Shown here: piece after piece, positions 62,834 to 62,848 of the stretch
Position numbering within the stretch: the stretch's first letter is position 1
Layout: each line of letters begins with the position of its first letter
From: Candidatus Gallitreponema excrementavium
GTDB taxonomy: Bacteria; Spirochaetota; Spirochaetia; Treponematales; Treponemataceae
DNA length: 62,848 bases
Assembly: GCA_017694795.1 (NCBI GenBank)
Contig: JADIMM010000108.1
Span: 1-62,848, forward strand
Reading direction: 5' to 3'
The notes under the pieces: generated by a model
Database searches by the model: none
Seen by the model: only the letters and a program-made list of their open reading frames with translations
Told to the model about the DNA's origin: nothing
Made by a program: the position numbers and the translations under genes

Positions 62834-62848
62834 GTAATACTGTAATAC
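62834..62848. repeat. Short direct repeat at window edge
   Basis: GTAATAC occurs twice with one base between (62834-62840 and 62842-62848), upstream of the secreted protein's promoter. It may be a regulator site, but it is cut by the window edge and cannot be judged further. Confidence 0.35.

Overview
The window looks like chromosomal DNA of a spirochaete, most likely a Treponema-type bacterium of moderate GC. The main reasons are a spirochaete-type giant coiled-coil protein, a stand-alone HprK/HPr pair without other PTS genes nearby, a sodium-pumping oxaloacetate decarboxylase operon, a separate acyl-ACP thioesterase, and many Cys-lipidated or secreted proteins of no known family. The genus is an inference; no rRNA is present to confirm it.

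Region 1 (1-6532) is one uninterrupted CRISPR array. I count 102 repeats of 31 bp, the first cut by the window edge, and 101 spacers. The repeat has the form typical of subtype I-C. Substituted repeats cluster at the right end, so the leader and cas genes should lie to the left, outside the window. Several spacers from distant parts of the array encode the same peptide with different codons, which suggests repeated sampling of diverging relatives of the same phage genes. Next to the old end of the array lies an HNH nuclease gene (6631-7698), and a 14-bp perfect inverted repeat spans the junction.

Region 2 (7.8-21 kb) is mixed housekeeping and accessory content: a zinc-ribbon lipoprotein, Ogt, a B12-type radical SAM protein, a MATE exporter, an Eis-like acetyltransferase, a flavodoxin-like reductase, a lipocalin, tRNA-Val(GAC), a polyprenol-kinase-like membrane protein, an acyl-ACP thioesterase, a flavin reductase-like protein, a soluble chemoreceptor-like protein with a C-terminal Cache domain, and a GNAT enzyme. 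Region 3 (21-24.8 kb, minus strand) is the oadG-oadA-oadB operon, with two biotinyl domains in OadA.

Region 4 (25-33 kb, plus strand) carries mnmG, queD, azlC-azlD, tyrA, two small membrane proteins, rplM-rpsI-recX, a HTH-receiver protein and acylphosphatase. Region 5 (33-41.6 kb, minus strand) carries ilvE, the anaerobic ribonucleotide reductase operon, a GH18-like protein, a patatin and leuC-leuD. In the reductase operon the glycyl-radical segment of NrdD is a separate 56-residue gene (35053-35223) between the large subunit and nrdG, and the promoter carries two NrdR-like boxes.

Region 6 (41.8-62.8 kb) carries hpf, a large TPR protein, a secreted LamG/FN3 protein, uvrC, holA, lexA, a kinase-less NtrY-like membrane protein, ptsH, hprK, a Gld-type ABC cluster (ATPase, permease, GldG-like, DUF4340), the giant coiled-coil protein, a HAD phosphatase and a secreted protein with an NlpC/P60-like cysteine motif.

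The observations most worth a second look are the split NrdD, a 170-180 bp dispersed intergenic element with a conserved stem and variable loop (13789-13957 and 29458-29634), the synonymous spacer families, and the kinase-less NtrY-like sensor in the HPr operon.
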